A stretch of DNA of 64,000 nt from Flavobacterium pectinovorum (GCF_006438875.1 NZ_RCZH01000008.1:248001-312000); one strand, 5' to 3'; positions 45,916-54,889 are shown, counted from the first letter of the stretch. The notes: generated from the letters alone by a model not told the origin. A program made the numbers and translations.

Positions 45916-48702
45916 ATGAGAAAACTTCTACTTATTATACTTACTTTACTTTTCAATCCATTCATATTTGCACAGGAAACAAGCGATAAAGTATCTCTTG
46001 AATTTAAAGATGCGGATATGATGACTGTAATTCAAACTATTGAAGCATCATCGTCTTATAGATTCTATTTTGACGCTGAATGGATTAAATCAAATAAAAA
46101 CTTATATACCGGAAGCTACAAAAATGTTTCTATTGATGAAGTATTAAACAAAGTATTCAGCAATACGAACCTTAACTTTCTTGTTCTTAAATCGAAAATA
46201 ATTCTAACAAACAACAGCATTATTCACAATAAATTGCCTGCTAATTATTTTCCTAAATCAAATAATAACTTAGCAAATCAAACTGGTAGAACAATTCAAA
46301 ATCCAATATTTTACCAACAATATGATTCTTTACAAAATAGTAGTGGTTCCAAAAAGAACTTAGCGATAACCTTTATAGGAAAAGAAACTGATATTACAGA
46401 TAAAAAGAATTCTACTATTTCCGGATATATCAGAAACGCTTCGACCAACAAGCCTGAGCCTAATATCTACATGAAGGTACGCAACAAAAATATAAGTGCC
46501 GTTAGCGATCAGGACGGACATTATATCTTACAGGTTCCTCCCGGAATTAATGTAATAGAAATTAAAACACTTAGTTTTAAAAAGCTTGCACAAACAATAA
46601 TGGTTTATAATGATGGACCGCTTGATATTGAAATTCAGGAAGACACCAACTTACTGGATGAAGTTATTATAAGAAGCAAAAGACCAAAAACGGTAGAAAG
46701 TGTTATTTCAGGGCTTGTATCTATTGATATCGAAGCTTCAAAGACGGTTCCTTTAATATTAGGAGAACGCGACATCCTTAAAATAGCAACTACTTTCCCC
46801 GGGATAAAAACTACCGGAGAAGGTTCTGCGGGATTTAATGTTCGTGGAGGAAAAGAAGACCAAAACTTAGTGCTTCTGGACAATGCTGTACTTTATAATC
46901 CGCAGCATTTCTTAGGTTTTTTCTCTGCAATAAATCCTTATACCGCCAAAAAAGCCGATATTTATAAAGGTAGTATTCCTGCTGATTTTGGCGGACGTTT
47001 ATCTTCTGTTTTTGATATAACTACAAAAAATGGTAACGCCGAAAAATTTTCAGGCGAAGGCGCCGTAGGTCCAATTACTTCTAATATTACGGTTGGAATG
47101 CCTATTCAAAAAAATAAATCAAGCATTATTGTTGGATTAAGAGCTACTTATTCTGACTGGATTCTAAAATCTTTAGACAATGAAGATTTAAAAAATAGTG
47201 AAGCCGGATTCTATGACGGAATTATGAAATACAACAACACTATTAACAAAAACAATTCAGTAGAAGCGACTTTGTATTACAGCCATGACCGTTTTAGAAT
47301 AAGCTCTGATTCCTTGTACAAATACAGTAACCGTCTTGCATCTGCAAAATGGGATCATACTTTTAATAAGAAAAATAAAGGATCCTTATTTTTTACCAAT
47401 AGTGAATACAAATTCAACATTGATTACGATTCTAACAACAAAAATAATTCTTTTGATTTTGGATACAAAATCAACGAAACACAGCTTATGGCTAAGCTTA
47501 ACTATGTGTACAGTGAAAAACATAGTATAAACTATGGTATTTCGAGCAAGTTATACAATGTTGATCCGGGATATCAACATGCCAAAAGTCCTGATTCACC
47601 TTTGGTTCCAATTGACATTGAAAAAGAAAGGGGTCTTGAATCGGCTATTTTTATATCAGACAATTTTAAGTTAAACAGTAAATTATTAATCGATATAGGA
47701 TTACGTTATTCATTTTATGCAGCATTGGGAGAAGCCAATCAGGCAGTATATCAAAGCGGATTACCTCTGGATGACGCATCCTATATTGAAACAAAACATT
47801 ACGGAAACAATGAAGTTATAAAAACATACGGAGGTCTTGAACCTCGTATCGCTGCTCGTTATTTCTTTACAGATGATTTTTCTATAAAAGCCAGTTTTGA
47901 TCAAACAAGACAATACATACACCTGCTTTCGAATAATGTAACTCAATCTCCAACAGATACGTGGACTTTATCAAATACAAATGTAAAACCGCAAAGCGGA
48001 CAGCAATATTCTTTAGGTTTATACAAAAACTTGCATGATAACGAAATCGAACTTAGTCTGGAAGGTTATTACAAAAGATCACAAAATATATTAGACTACA
48101 AAGTTGGTGCAGAATTAATCCTGAATGACAATGTAGAAACCCAACTTTTGCAAGGAGAAGGAAAAGCATATGGTGTTGAGTTTTTAATAAAAAAATCAAT
48201 TGGAAAATTAAACGGATGGATTGGATATACGTATTCCAGAACGCTTATAAAACTGGACAGTAAATTTGATTCGGAAATAGTAAATAACGGTAAATATTTT
48301 GCCGCAAATTTTGACAAGCCTCATGACTTGAGTGCTGTTTTAAATTATAAATTTACAAAACGTTATAGTTTATCAACCAACTTTTTATACCAGACCGGAA
48401 GACCAATTACATATCCTATTGGAACGTTTCAATATGGAAATGCTGAATATACCTTATATAGTGACAGAAATAAATATCGAATTCCGGATTATATCCGTTT
48501 AGATATTGGGCTTAACATCGAAGGGAATCATAAAATAAAAAAACTGGCACATAGTTTCTGGAATGTATCCGTGTACAATGTGTTAGGCAGAAGCAATCCG
48601 TATTCTGTTTATTTTGTAACCGAAAAAGGGCAAATAAAGGCATACAAAACGTCTATATTTTCTATTCCGGTTCCTAGTATTACTTATAATTTTAAATTCT
48701 AA
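45916..48702 (+). CDS. TonB-dependent receptor with N-terminal STN signalling domain
   Basis: Outer-membrane transporter/transducer, 928 residues. Signal peptide 1-19 (ending FIFAQ). STN (secretin/TonB short N-terminal) domain at about 24-103 (VSLEFKDADMMTVIQTIEAS, VSIDEVLNKVFSNTNLNFLV). A linker of about 60 residues. Carboxypeptidase-regulatory-like domain at about 167-245 (TISGYIRNASTNKPEPNIYM). Plug at about 255-385 (GFNVRGGKEDQNLVLLDNAV, YKGSIPADFGGRLSSVFDIT). Then the barrel. STN receptors usually signal to a FecR-type anti-sigma factor, but none is encoded here; a histidine kinase and LytTR regulator follow instead. Substrate unknown; peptide uptake is a hypothesis from the neighbours. 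Confidence 0.9.
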   Translation: MRKLLLIILTLLFNPFIFAQETSDKVSLEFKDADMMTVIQTIEASSSYRFYFDAEWIKSNKNLYTGSYKNVSIDEVLNKVFSNTNLNFLVLKSKIILTNNSIIHNKLPANYFPKSNNNLANQTGRTIQNPIFYQQYDSLQNSSGSKKNLAITFIGKETDITDKKNSTISGYIRNASTNKPEPNIYMKVRNKNISAVSDQDGHYILQVPPGINVIEIKTLSFKKLAQTIMVYNDGPLDIEIQEDTNLLDEVIIRSKRPKTVESVISGLVSIDIEASKTVPLILGERDILKIATTFPGIKTTGEGSAGFNVRGGKEDQNLVLLDNAVLYNPQHFLGFFSAINPYTAKKADIYKGSIPADFGGRLSSVFDITTKNGNAEKFSGEGAVGPITSNITVGMPIQKNKSSIIVGLRATYSDWILKSLDNEDLKNSEAGFYDGIMKYNNTINKNNSVEATLYYSHDRFRISSDSLYKYSNRLASAKWDHTFNKKNKGSLFFTNSEYKFNIDYDSNNKNNSFDFGYKINETQLMAKLNYVYSEKHSINYGISSKLYNVDPGYQHAKSPDSPLVPIDIEKERGLESAIFISDNFKLNSKLLIDIGLRYSFYAALGEANQAVYQSGLPLDDASYIETKHYGNNEVIKTYGGLEPRIAARYFFTDDFSIKASFDQTRQYIHLLSNNVTQSPTDTWTLSNTNVKPQSGQQYSLGLYKNLHDNEIELSLEGYYKRSQNILDYKVGAELILNDNVETQLLQGEGKAYGVEFLIKKSIGKLNGWIGYTYSRTLIKLDSKFDSEIVNNGKYFAANFDKPHDLSAVLNYKFTKRYSLSTNFLYQTGRPITYPIGTFQYGNAEYTLYSDRNKYRIPDYIRLDIGLNIEGNHKIKKLAHSFWNVSVYNVLGRSNPYSVYFVTEKGQIKAYKTSIFSIPVPSITYNFKF

Positions 48703-48706
48703 CGAA

Positions 48707-49897
48707 ATGCATTTTAAAACTGAAATAATCAAACATACCAATAAAATCATTCTGTTCTTTCTGCTAAGTTTTTTCATTAGCAGTTGTTCAGAAAGCTATA
48801 ACTTACAGACAGACACTTATGAAGAAGCTATAGTTATAGAGGCAACTTTGACTAATGAACTTAAAAACCAGGAAATAAAGATTACCAAAACTTCCCGATT
48901 CGAAGACGAAGAAGTCACTGTAGAAACCGGTGCAAATGTGATTGTAAAGGATAATCTTAACAACGAATATCTTTTTACAGAGAAATCCGGTAAGTATGTT
49001 TCGGAATCAGCGTTTGAGGTGGTTTCCGGCAGACAATATTCTTTGGAAATAAAAACTAAAGATGGTAAAGTTTATAAATCATCTTCAGAAACTTTACCAA
49101 CCGTAAGTCCTATTACTGACATTACTCCAAGCGTGGTCGTAAACAATAAAAATGAGACTGGTATACAAATGAATGCAAACAGCTATGATGCAAACCGAAC
49201 TTCTAATTATTATCGTTATGAATATGAAGAAACTTTTAAAATTGTAGCTCCCAGATGGACTTCAGAAAGAGCTGTCGTAACCGGGCCTAAAAACATACGA
49301 ATAGACGATGACAATGATCCAGCCAAAAAAATCTGTTATTCCACACAAAAATCAACCGATATAATCGTAACCAGTACCAACAATCTAACAGAAGATCGTG
49401 TTAATTTTCCTGTACGATTTATCAAGCAAGATGATTATAAGATTGCCCAAAGATACAGTATCCTGGTAAGACAGTATGTAGAAAATAAAGCAGCTTATAC
49501 TTTTCATAAAACTATGAAAGAGATATCGAGCTCTACTAGTGTATTATCTCCAAAACAGCCTGGTGTATTTTCCGGAAACATAAGATGTATTAGTAATGTA
49601 GACGAAAAAGTTATGGGCTATTTTGATGTTGCATCGGTATCCTCTCAAAGAATCTTTTTTAACTATACAGATTTTTTTCCTTCTACAGATAAACCTGCTT
49701 ATATTAGTGAATGTGAGCCTATGAAACTTAACTTTTGTTTTGAAGCTAATACAACCCCTCCATGTGATGGATATACCATAATTTCAGGCCTTCAAGGTGG
49801 TGGACTATTATACTACTTTGGTAGCTATGTAGAAGCAATATGTGGAGATTGTACAAAATTTTCGTCTAACGTAATACCTTCATTTTGGAAAGAATAA
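48707..49897 (+). CDS. DUF4249 domain-containing lipoprotein
   Basis: 396 residues. Lipobox-type signal peptide ending FFISSC, with Cys at about 27 as the lipidated residue. The first part (YEEAIVIEATLTNELKNQEI, then TGANVIVKDNLNNEYLFTEK and YSLEIKTKDGKVYKSSSETL) is the typical DUF4249 start with an immunoglobulin-like fold. DUF4249 genes usually follow a TonB-dependent receptor, as here with a 4-base gap, so it is probably a surface or periplasmic partner of the receptor. It overlaps the next gene by 13 bases. Confidence 0.88.
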   Translation: MHFKTEIIKHTNKIILFFLLSFFISSCSESYNLQTDTYEEAIVIEATLTNELKNQEIKITKTSRFEDEEVTVETGANVIVKDNLNNEYLFTEKSGKYVSESAFEVVSGRQYSLEIKTKDGKVYKSSSETLPTVSPITDITPSVVVNNKNETGIQMNANSYDANRTSNYYRYEYEETFKIVAPRWTSERAVVTGPKNIRIDDDNDPAKKICYSTQKSTDIIVTSTNNLTEDRVNFPVRFIKQDDYKIAQRYSILVRQYVENKAAYTFHKTMKEISSSTSVLSPKQPGVFSGNIRCISNVDEKVMGYFDVASVSSQRIFFNYTDFFPSTDKPAYISECEPMKLNFCFEANTTPPCDGYTIISGLQGGGLLYYFGSYVEAICGDCTKFSSNVIPSFWKE

Positions 49898-51627
49898 AAT
49901 ACATTTTACTATTGATATTGCTTATCAATACAAAACCGATTATAGCGCAAAACACTTCAATAAATGAAAGTGTATTTATCCATGCAAATGCAACGACTTT
50001 TGTAACCGGAGAGAAACTTTTGTATAAAATTTATAGCTTAAAAAACACAGACAAAACTCCAAGTACCGTTAGTAAAGTAGCCTATGTTGAACTTATAGAC
50101 GCCTGTGGAAAAAACATTTTCAAGAACAAACTCTACTTAAAAAACAGCAGCGGAGAAGGTGATTATTTTATCCCTACAACCATTAAAACCGGTGGTTATA
50201 AACTTATTGGATACACCAATTGGATGTTAAACTCAGATGCTTCTAAAATATTCCAAATTGATATTAAAATAATAAACCCGTATCAAATCAGCGAATCGAA
50301 TGCAGTAGAAAGTAAAGCAGTTTCTGAAAAAACAAATCAGATAAACTCAGCATTAACTTCTTCATCTGTAACAGAAGAAAACGCATCAGACAAAAATTTT
50401 AAAATAAAAGTAAACAAAGACGTTTTCTCGAATCGTGAAAAAGTAACATTAGGCATAGAATCTTCTGCTTTATCACCAGAAAAAGGAAGCTATTCATTGT
50501 CTGTGCGTAAAAAAGACAATTTGCCAACAACAACTCAATTAACGGCAAGTGATTTTTCTAAAATTCCATCTGAAATTGAAAATAATGTCCAAAATAAAAA
50601 CGCAATAGTTCTTCCTGAACTTCGTGGAGAAATGATTTCCGGTAAAGTGATTTCAAAAAACTCTGTAAACAATAGTCTACAAAATATAATTGTAGCATTG
50701 TCTATACCAGGAAAATCATTTGCTTATAAAGCTATAAAAACAAATGAAGCTGGTCGTTTTATTTTTAATGTAGACAAACCTTATTATAACAACGAGATCG
50801 TTATACAAATTATTGGGGAACAAAAAGAAAACTACACTATAGAACTTGATAAAGCAAGCGAGCCGGATTATTCAAAATTAGCGTTTCAATCCTATTTTAA
50901 TTTACCGGGCGAGATCGAAGAAACCTTGTTGGAAAGATCTGTTGCGAGCCAAATCGAAAACGCCTACTATACAGACAAAACAGACAGTATAATTAAACCG
51001 GATTATATCAATCCGTTTTACTATCCGGTTGCCAAACAATATATTCTTAGTGATTATACAAGATTCCCATCTTTAAAAGAAACCATTACCGAAGTAGCAA
51101 CAGAACTGTATTATAGACAAAGCGGCGCCGATTATTCTTTGCATGTAAATGATTATAGCCTTCATACGCAATTACCTGAAAAGCCATTAGTGATAGTTGA
51201 CGGTTTTATGCTGCAAAATATAAATGAACTTTTCAATTTTAACATGGCAAACGTGTACAGTATTAGTATCATAACGGGTCAGTATTATGTAGGTCCACAA
51301 GTTTTTAATGGTGTAATAAGTTTTGTTACCCTAGAGGGTAATTTCACCAGTTTACAAAAAGACAATTACATCTTTAAACCTACTGTTTTAAGACCTTCAG
51401 TAAAAAAATCATATTATAGTCCGGATTATGCTGCTGGAAACAATTTGCAGCGAATTCCGGATTACAGATACCAATTGTTATGGAAACCAGATGTAACATT
51501 AGATCAAAAAGAAGATGATATCTCTTTTTATACCTCTGATGTAAAAGGAAGCTTTGAAGTTGTTTTAGAAGGCTTTACTGAAAAAGGACAACCCGTTTAT
51601 CTTTCTAAAACTATTAGTGTGGAATAA
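49885..51627 (+). CDS. Macroglobulin-like/plug-like exported protein without barrel
   Basis: 580 residues from a TTG start that overlaps the DUF4249 gene. Signal peptide 1-21 (ending KPIIAQ). MG2-like domain (about 25-130: FIHANATTFVTGEKLLYKIY, YFIPTTIKTGGYKLIGYTNW). A carboxypeptidase-regulatory-like sandwich (about 250-320: SGKVISKNSVNNSLQNIIVA). Near 435-490 a TonB plug-like segment, LVIVDGFMLQNINELFNFNM and FNGVISFVTLEGNF, but no barrel follows. I recall longer proteins of this MG-plus-plug type in Bacteroidota, often near TonB receptors. Its function is unknown. Being last in the receptor operon, it may be part of the same envelope complex. Confidence 0.72.
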   Translation: MERIKYILLLILLINTKPIIAQNTSINESVFIHANATTFVTGEKLLYKIYSLKNTDKTPSTVSKVAYVELIDACGKNIFKNKLYLKNSSGEGDYFIPTTIKTGGYKLIGYTNWMLNSDASKIFQIDIKIINPYQISESNAVESKAVSEKTNQINSALTSSSVTEENASDKNFKIKVNKDVFSNREKVTLGIESSALSPEKGSYSLSVRKKDNLPTTTQLTASDFSKIPSEIENNVQNKNAIVLPELRGEMISGKVISKNSVNNSLQNIIVALSIPGKSFAYKAIKTNEAGRFIFNVDKPYYNNEIVIQIIGEQKENYTIELDKASEPDYSKLAFQSYFNLPGEIEETLLERSVASQIENAYYTDKTDSIIKPDYINPFYYPVAKQYILSDYTRFPSLKETITEVATELYYRQSGADYSLHVNDYSLHTQLPEKPLVIVDGFMLQNINELFNFNMANVYSISIITGQYYVGPQVFNGVISFVTLEGNFTSLQKDNYIFKPTVLRPSVKKSYYSPDYAAGNNLQRIPDYRYQLLWKPDVTLDQKEDDISFYTSDVKGSFEVVLEGFTEKGQPVYLSKTISVE

Positions 51628-51723
51628 AAAACAGGTTTTTTTGAGGAATTAACTAACAAAATGGGGCAAATTCAGGAAGAGTTTTAACAAATAGTCAATA
51701 AAATTAGCGTTAATAAAGAAAAA

Positions 51724-51768
51724 CTAAAGGTATTTCATAATTTATTCAAAGAAAAAAAATACCTTTAG
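51724..51768. repeat. 12-bp inverted repeat downstream of the receptor operon
   Basis: CTAAAGGTATTT (51724-51735) pairs with AAATACCTTTAG (51757-51768), 21-base loop, no T run. Possible weak terminator or leader structure of the next gene, 39 bases before its ATG. Confidence 0.55.
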
Positions 51769-51807
51769 CCTACCAAAAATAAAAATTTTAACCCTAAAAA
51801 CCCTGTT

Positions 51808-52236
51808 ATGGACGATCAAGTTATCCAGATTACAAAAATCAACACCGAAGATTTTATATTTAAAGACATACAAAATATAACTTTTCCAATTCCTCCGCTG
51901 GCTTCGGCAAACTTTTATGACAATGACGGAGTACAAACCTTAAAAGTCTGTTCTACCGTATATATCAATTCTAAAGGAACAGAAAAACCTACAGTACAAA
52001 GAACAACACAGGACGACAGCACTTTAACCATTTATTATGACTACGAATGGGACGAGATCTCTCCAGACACTTATAACGTCTATTACATAGAAACAGATTA
52101 TACCTCTGACACTATTGGAGATATCACAGAAGTTATCACTTACTTAAAGTATACACCTTCAACAACTGTTGTAGGCCCTGGCGATGGAGGAGATCCGACA
52201 CTATCTAGAGGTACAAAGACAAGTTCAGGAGGTTGA
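51808..52236 (+). CDS. Protein of unknown function ending in the DPxxSRGTKTS peptide tag
   Basis: 142 residues, no signal peptide, one cysteine. The body (1-125) has alternating beta-type sequence with acidic and Thr-rich stretches and resembles nothing that I recognise. The tail is GPGDGGDPTLSRGTKTSSGG. Its DPTLSRGTKTS is identical to the core of peptide 4 in the array 2.5 kb downstream, and in both it follows Gly-Gly. The shared DNA (33 bases starting GATCC) differs at three positions, so the tag was copied recently. It could be a carrier or larger pro-form of the peptide, or a protein sharing its recognition tag. It lies between the receptor operon and the kinase. Confidence 0.7.
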   Translation: MDDQVIQITKINTEDFIFKDIQNITFPIPPLASANFYDNDGVQTLKVCSTVYINSKGTEKPTVQRTTQDDSTLTIYYDYEWDEISPDTYNVYYIETDYTSDTIGDITEVITYLKYTPSTTVVGPGDGGDPTLSRGTKTSSGG

Positions 52237-52283
52237 TCCAAAACCAGTGCTACGCTAAATTTATAGATTCCCATCATTATGTG

Positions 52284-52350
52284 TTGATGATTATCGTTTT
52301 ATTGTAAGTATTTGATGCAATGACACCTACAATAAAACGATAATCATCAA
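52284..52350. repeat. 23-bp perfect inverted repeat upstream of the kinase gene
   Basis: Arms 52284-52306 and 52328-52350 (beginning TTGATGATTATCGTTTTATT) are exact complements with a 21-base loop, 38 bases before the kinase ATG. No T run follows, so it is either the terminator of the tag-protein gene without a U tract or a leader/regulatory structure. Confidence 0.8.
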
Positions 52351-52388
52351 TACTATTATTAGATCTAGTAATTTTCAAAATACCACTG

Positions 52389-54119
52389 ATGATTCGAAAA
52401 ATAAATCGCTTTCTTTTTCTACTTCTTTTTTTTCCCTTAATAGTTTTAGCACAACAACATAAAAGTTTGAATTATTTTGAGATTGCTATTCAAAAAAAAG
52501 CAAAGTCGGATAAGAGTCAAATCAACTTTAACAAAGCACATTATTTTTTTTTAAAAAAAGAATGGGATTCAACATTGGTATATGCAATGAAGCAATTGAA
52601 TTCTAAGTCTGATTTAGAAACAAAAGATTATTGTCATTATTTTAGAGGTTATTCCTTAAAAAAGAAAGAACTTTACAAACAAGCAATAGTTGAATTCAGC
52701 TTAGTAAACAAATCTTTCCAATATTATTATCTGGTCGATAACAATATTGGTCATTTATTTCTTTTAAAAAAAGAAATAAAAAAAGCAATTGTTTATTTTT
52801 TAAAGGCAGAAAATGAAATATTGAATCGTAAAGATGAGAACGAAATAGCTGATTTATATACAAATATTGGAATATGCTACTTACACTTAAATCAATTTGC
52901 AAAAGCAGAATCTTATTTTAAAAAAGACCTCCTTTTAAATTCTAAACGAGCTACAAAAAATGTAATTCGATCCAATATAAATCTTGCCGGTCTTTATTAT
53001 CAACAATATAAAGACTCACAAGCTATTTACTATTTTCGAAAAGCCTACACCTTATCTAAAAGTATAAACGATTTCAACTTAAAACAAACTACAGCATTCA
53101 ACATGGCTGTTGTAGAAGAAAACAGAGGTGATTTTAAGAAATCTTTAAAATATAGAAAAGAATCCGAACAATGGCAAGACTCACTCAACAATCAAAATAA
53201 AATATGGGCAGTCGCTGATTTTGAGAAAAAGTTTGCCGTGGCGCAAAAACAAAAACAAATTAAAGTACTTGAAGTCCAAAACAAGCTTAAAAACGCAGAA
53301 CGCAACGCTTTCTTTTTTGCTGCAATTGGTTTATTATTAATTTTAACTGCCGGTGTTTATGTTTATGCTCAAAAAGTAAAAAATGCCAAAATTATATTAC
53401 TTCAAAAAAATAAACTCGACGAACTCAACGCGACTAAAGATCAATTGTTCTCGATTGTAAGTCATGATTTAAGATCTTCTGTAAATGCATTAAAAACCAG
53501 TAATGCAAAATTATCCGCAACTCTCGAAACTAAAAATTACGACGAACTACACCAGCTTATCATACAAAATAGTAGTATTGCAAATGGCGCTTACAGTTTA
53601 CTAGACAATTTATTGCATTGGGCAATGCTGCAAACCAAACAATTGTATTTTCATAAAGAATCCGTTCATTTGTACTCTATCGTACAACAAATCGAGTACA
53701 ATTACAAACCTTTACTTCTTGATAAGACATTAACCTTTGAAAATTCAGTTTCTAAAAACATTTTCATTTTTGTAGATCTTGATTCGTTAAAAATTGTGCT
53801 TCGAAATTTATTAGATAATGCTATTAAATTTTCTAATGAAAATGGAAAAATAAGTTTTTACACAGAAGACACCAATACTGACTTTTGCAAACTTATTATT
53901 GAAGATTCAGGTATAGGAATGAAAGAAAACACTATTAAAGAATTGCTTTCAGAGGGAGAATTATTGGCAAAGAAAGACAACTCCGAAATTATAGGAACTG
54001 GTTTAGGCTTGCAATTGTGTAAACAAATGATCAAAAAAAACAGCGGAACCTTAGCTATAGAAAGTGAACTGAACAAGGGAACAAAAATGATTTTGGCTTT
54101 CCCAAAAACTATTGCTTAA
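52389..54119 (+). CDS. Sensor histidine kinase with periplasmic TPR domain
   Basis: 576 residues. Signal peptide 1-21 (ending IVLAQ). Tetratricopeptide-type repeats (about 40-270, e.g. ADLYTNIGICYLHLNQFAKA). A coiled coil is followed by one membrane helix (about 309-329, FFFAAIGLLLILTAGVYVYA). The cytoplasmic kinase has the H box FSIVSHDLRSS with phospho-acceptor His359, the N box LRNLLDNAIKFSNENGKI, and G boxes IEDSGIGMKE and GTGLGLQLCKQM. TPR sensors of this kind are typical of Bacteroidota and pair with LytTR regulators. A near-match -7 box (TAATTTTC, 52369-52376) lies 12 bases upstream. The peptide genes follow 153 bases later and a LytTR regulator after them, so the kinase is the candidate peptide sensor. 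Confidence 0.9.
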   Translation: MIRKINRFLFLLLFFPLIVLAQQHKSLNYFEIAIQKKAKSDKSQINFNKAHYFFLKKEWDSTLVYAMKQLNSKSDLETKDYCHYFRGYSLKKKELYKQAIVEFSLVNKSFQYYYLVDNNIGHLFLLKKEIKKAIVYFLKAENEILNRKDENEIADLYTNIGICYLHLNQFAKAESYFKKDLLLNSKRATKNVIRSNINLAGLYYQQYKDSQAIYYFRKAYTLSKSINDFNLKQTTAFNMAVVEENRGDFKKSLKYRKESEQWQDSLNNQNKIWAVADFEKKFAVAQKQKQIKVLEVQNKLKNAERNAFFFAAIGLLLILTAGVYVYAQKVKNAKIILLQKNKLDELNATKDQLFSIVSHDLRSSVNALKTSNAKLSATLETKNYDELHQLIIQNSSIANGAYSLLDNLLHWAMLQTKQLYFHKESVHLYSIVQQIEYNYKPLLLDKTLTFENSVSKNIFIFVDLDSLKIVLRNLLDNAIKFSNENGKISFYTEDTNTDFCKLIIEDSGIGMKENTIKELLSEGELLAKKDNSEIIGTGLGLQLCKQMIKKNSGTLAIESELNKGTKMILAFPKTIA

Positions 54120-54272
54120 TACCCTATTTTTAAAATAAAGCAATCCTATCGTTTTCTTCAAAAGTCTATTAGCCAGATCAAAAAAATCATCTGATTCCGA
54201 ATTATCTTATATTTTTTATAGTTGCCTTATTTTTTTGACTACTTTTATTTTATTAACCCAAAAATGAAAACT
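54120..54272. promoter_or_regulatory. Leader region of the peptide array
   Basis: 153 bases between kinase and first peptide gene. No exact TAnnTTTG box is seen; nearest are TACTTTTA (54240-54247) and TATTTTTTTG (54229-54238). This may mean that an activator (the LytTR regulator) is needed. No convincing LytTR direct repeat was found. Confidence 0.35.
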
Positions 54273-54416
54273 ATGAAAAATAAAGCAACCGAAGACAAAA
54301 CAAAAACATCAAATCTTAAAGGCTTCACTGCTCTTTCCAGAAAACAATTACAAACTGTTTTAGGAGGAGTAGACCCAACAACATCAAGAGGGACAAGAAC
54401 AAGTGCAGGAGATTAA
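54273..54416 (+). CDS. Double-glycine-leader peptide 1
   Basis: 47 residues, MKNKATEDKTKTSNLKGFTA, then LSRKQLQTVLGG, then the core VDPTTSRGTRTSAGD. The leader ends in Gly-Gly after an LSRKQLQ helix, the form cleaved by C39-peptidase ABC exporters and similar to the GG-type natural-product precursor leaders of Bacteroidota. The core has no cysteine, so it cannot be a lanthipeptide or disulfide bacteriocin. It is the first of six paralogues. The frame extends to 54222 and an ATG at 54264 is possible, but alignment with the other five supports 54273. Role as signal or effector is inferred. Confidence 0.85.
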   Translation: MKNKATEDKTKTSNLKGFTALSRKQLQTVLGGVDPTTSRGTRTSAGD

Positions 54417-54427
54417 TTCAAAAAACG

Positions 54428-54571
54428 ATGAAAAATAAAGCAACCAAAAACACGGAGAAAACATCAAGTCTTAAAAACTTCTCTGCTCTTTCCAGAAAAC
54501 AATTACAAACTATTTTAGGAGGATCAGATCCAACAACATCTAGAGGCACAAGAACGAGTTCAGGAGACTAA
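54428..54571 (+). CDS. Double-glycine-leader peptide 2
   Basis: 47 residues: a leader with SSLKNFSALSRKQLQTILGG and the core SDPTTSRGTRTSSGD. It starts 11 bases after peptide 1 on the same transcript. Compared with peptide 1, the core differs at two positions only. It lacks Cys, Trp and aromatic residues in the core. Too short for routine gene callers, but supported by five flanking paralogues and by conservation of leader and core in phase. Confidence 0.85.
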   Translation: MKNKATKNTEKTSSLKNFSALSRKQLQTILGGSDPTTSRGTRTSSGD

Positions 54572-54581
54572 TCAAAAAACT

Positions 54582-54725
54582 ATGAAAAACAAAACAACCA
54601 AAAACACGGCAAAAATATCGAGCCTAAAAAACTTCACTCCTCTTTCCAGAAAGCAATTACAAACTATTTTAGGAGGAACAGATCCAACAATATCTAGAGG
54701 TACAAGAACAAGTGCGTCAGATTAA
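54582..54725 (+). CDS. Double-glycine-leader peptide 3
   Basis: 47 residues: a leader with SSLKNFTPLSRKQLQTILGG and the core TDPTISRGTRTSASD. It starts 10 bases after peptide 2. The conserved DP, RGT and TS positions are kept; position 5 of the core (T/I/L) is a variable one across the family. Confidence 0.85.
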   Translation: MKNKTTKNTAKISSLKNFTPLSRKQLQTILGGTDPTISRGTRTSASD

Positions 54726-54734
54726 TTAAAAACT

Positions 54735-54878
54735 ATGAAAAATAAAGCAACCGAAGACACAACAAAAACATCAAGCCTTAAAAACTTCACTCCTCTTTCC
54801 AGAAAACAATTACAAACTATTTTAGGAGGAACAGATCCAACATTATCTAGAGGCACAAAGACAAGTGCGGGAGATTAA
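54735..54878 (+). CDS. Double-glycine-leader peptide 4
   Basis: 47 residues: a leader with SSLKNFTPLSRKQLQTILGG and the core TDPTLSRGTKTSAGD. The segment DPTLSRGTKTS is identical to the C-terminal tag of the 142-residue protein at 51808-52236. It starts 9 bases after peptide 3. Confidence 0.85.
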   Translation: MKNKATEDTTKTSSLKNFTPLSRKQLQTILGGTDPTLSRGTKTSAGD

Positions 54879-54889
54879 TTCAAAAAACT

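Noticed and set aside
54120-54272. LytTR binding repeats upstream of the peptide genes
   Set aside because: TATCGTTTT occurs here (near 54149) and in the hairpin at 52284-52306, but no second half-site at a fixed distance was found.
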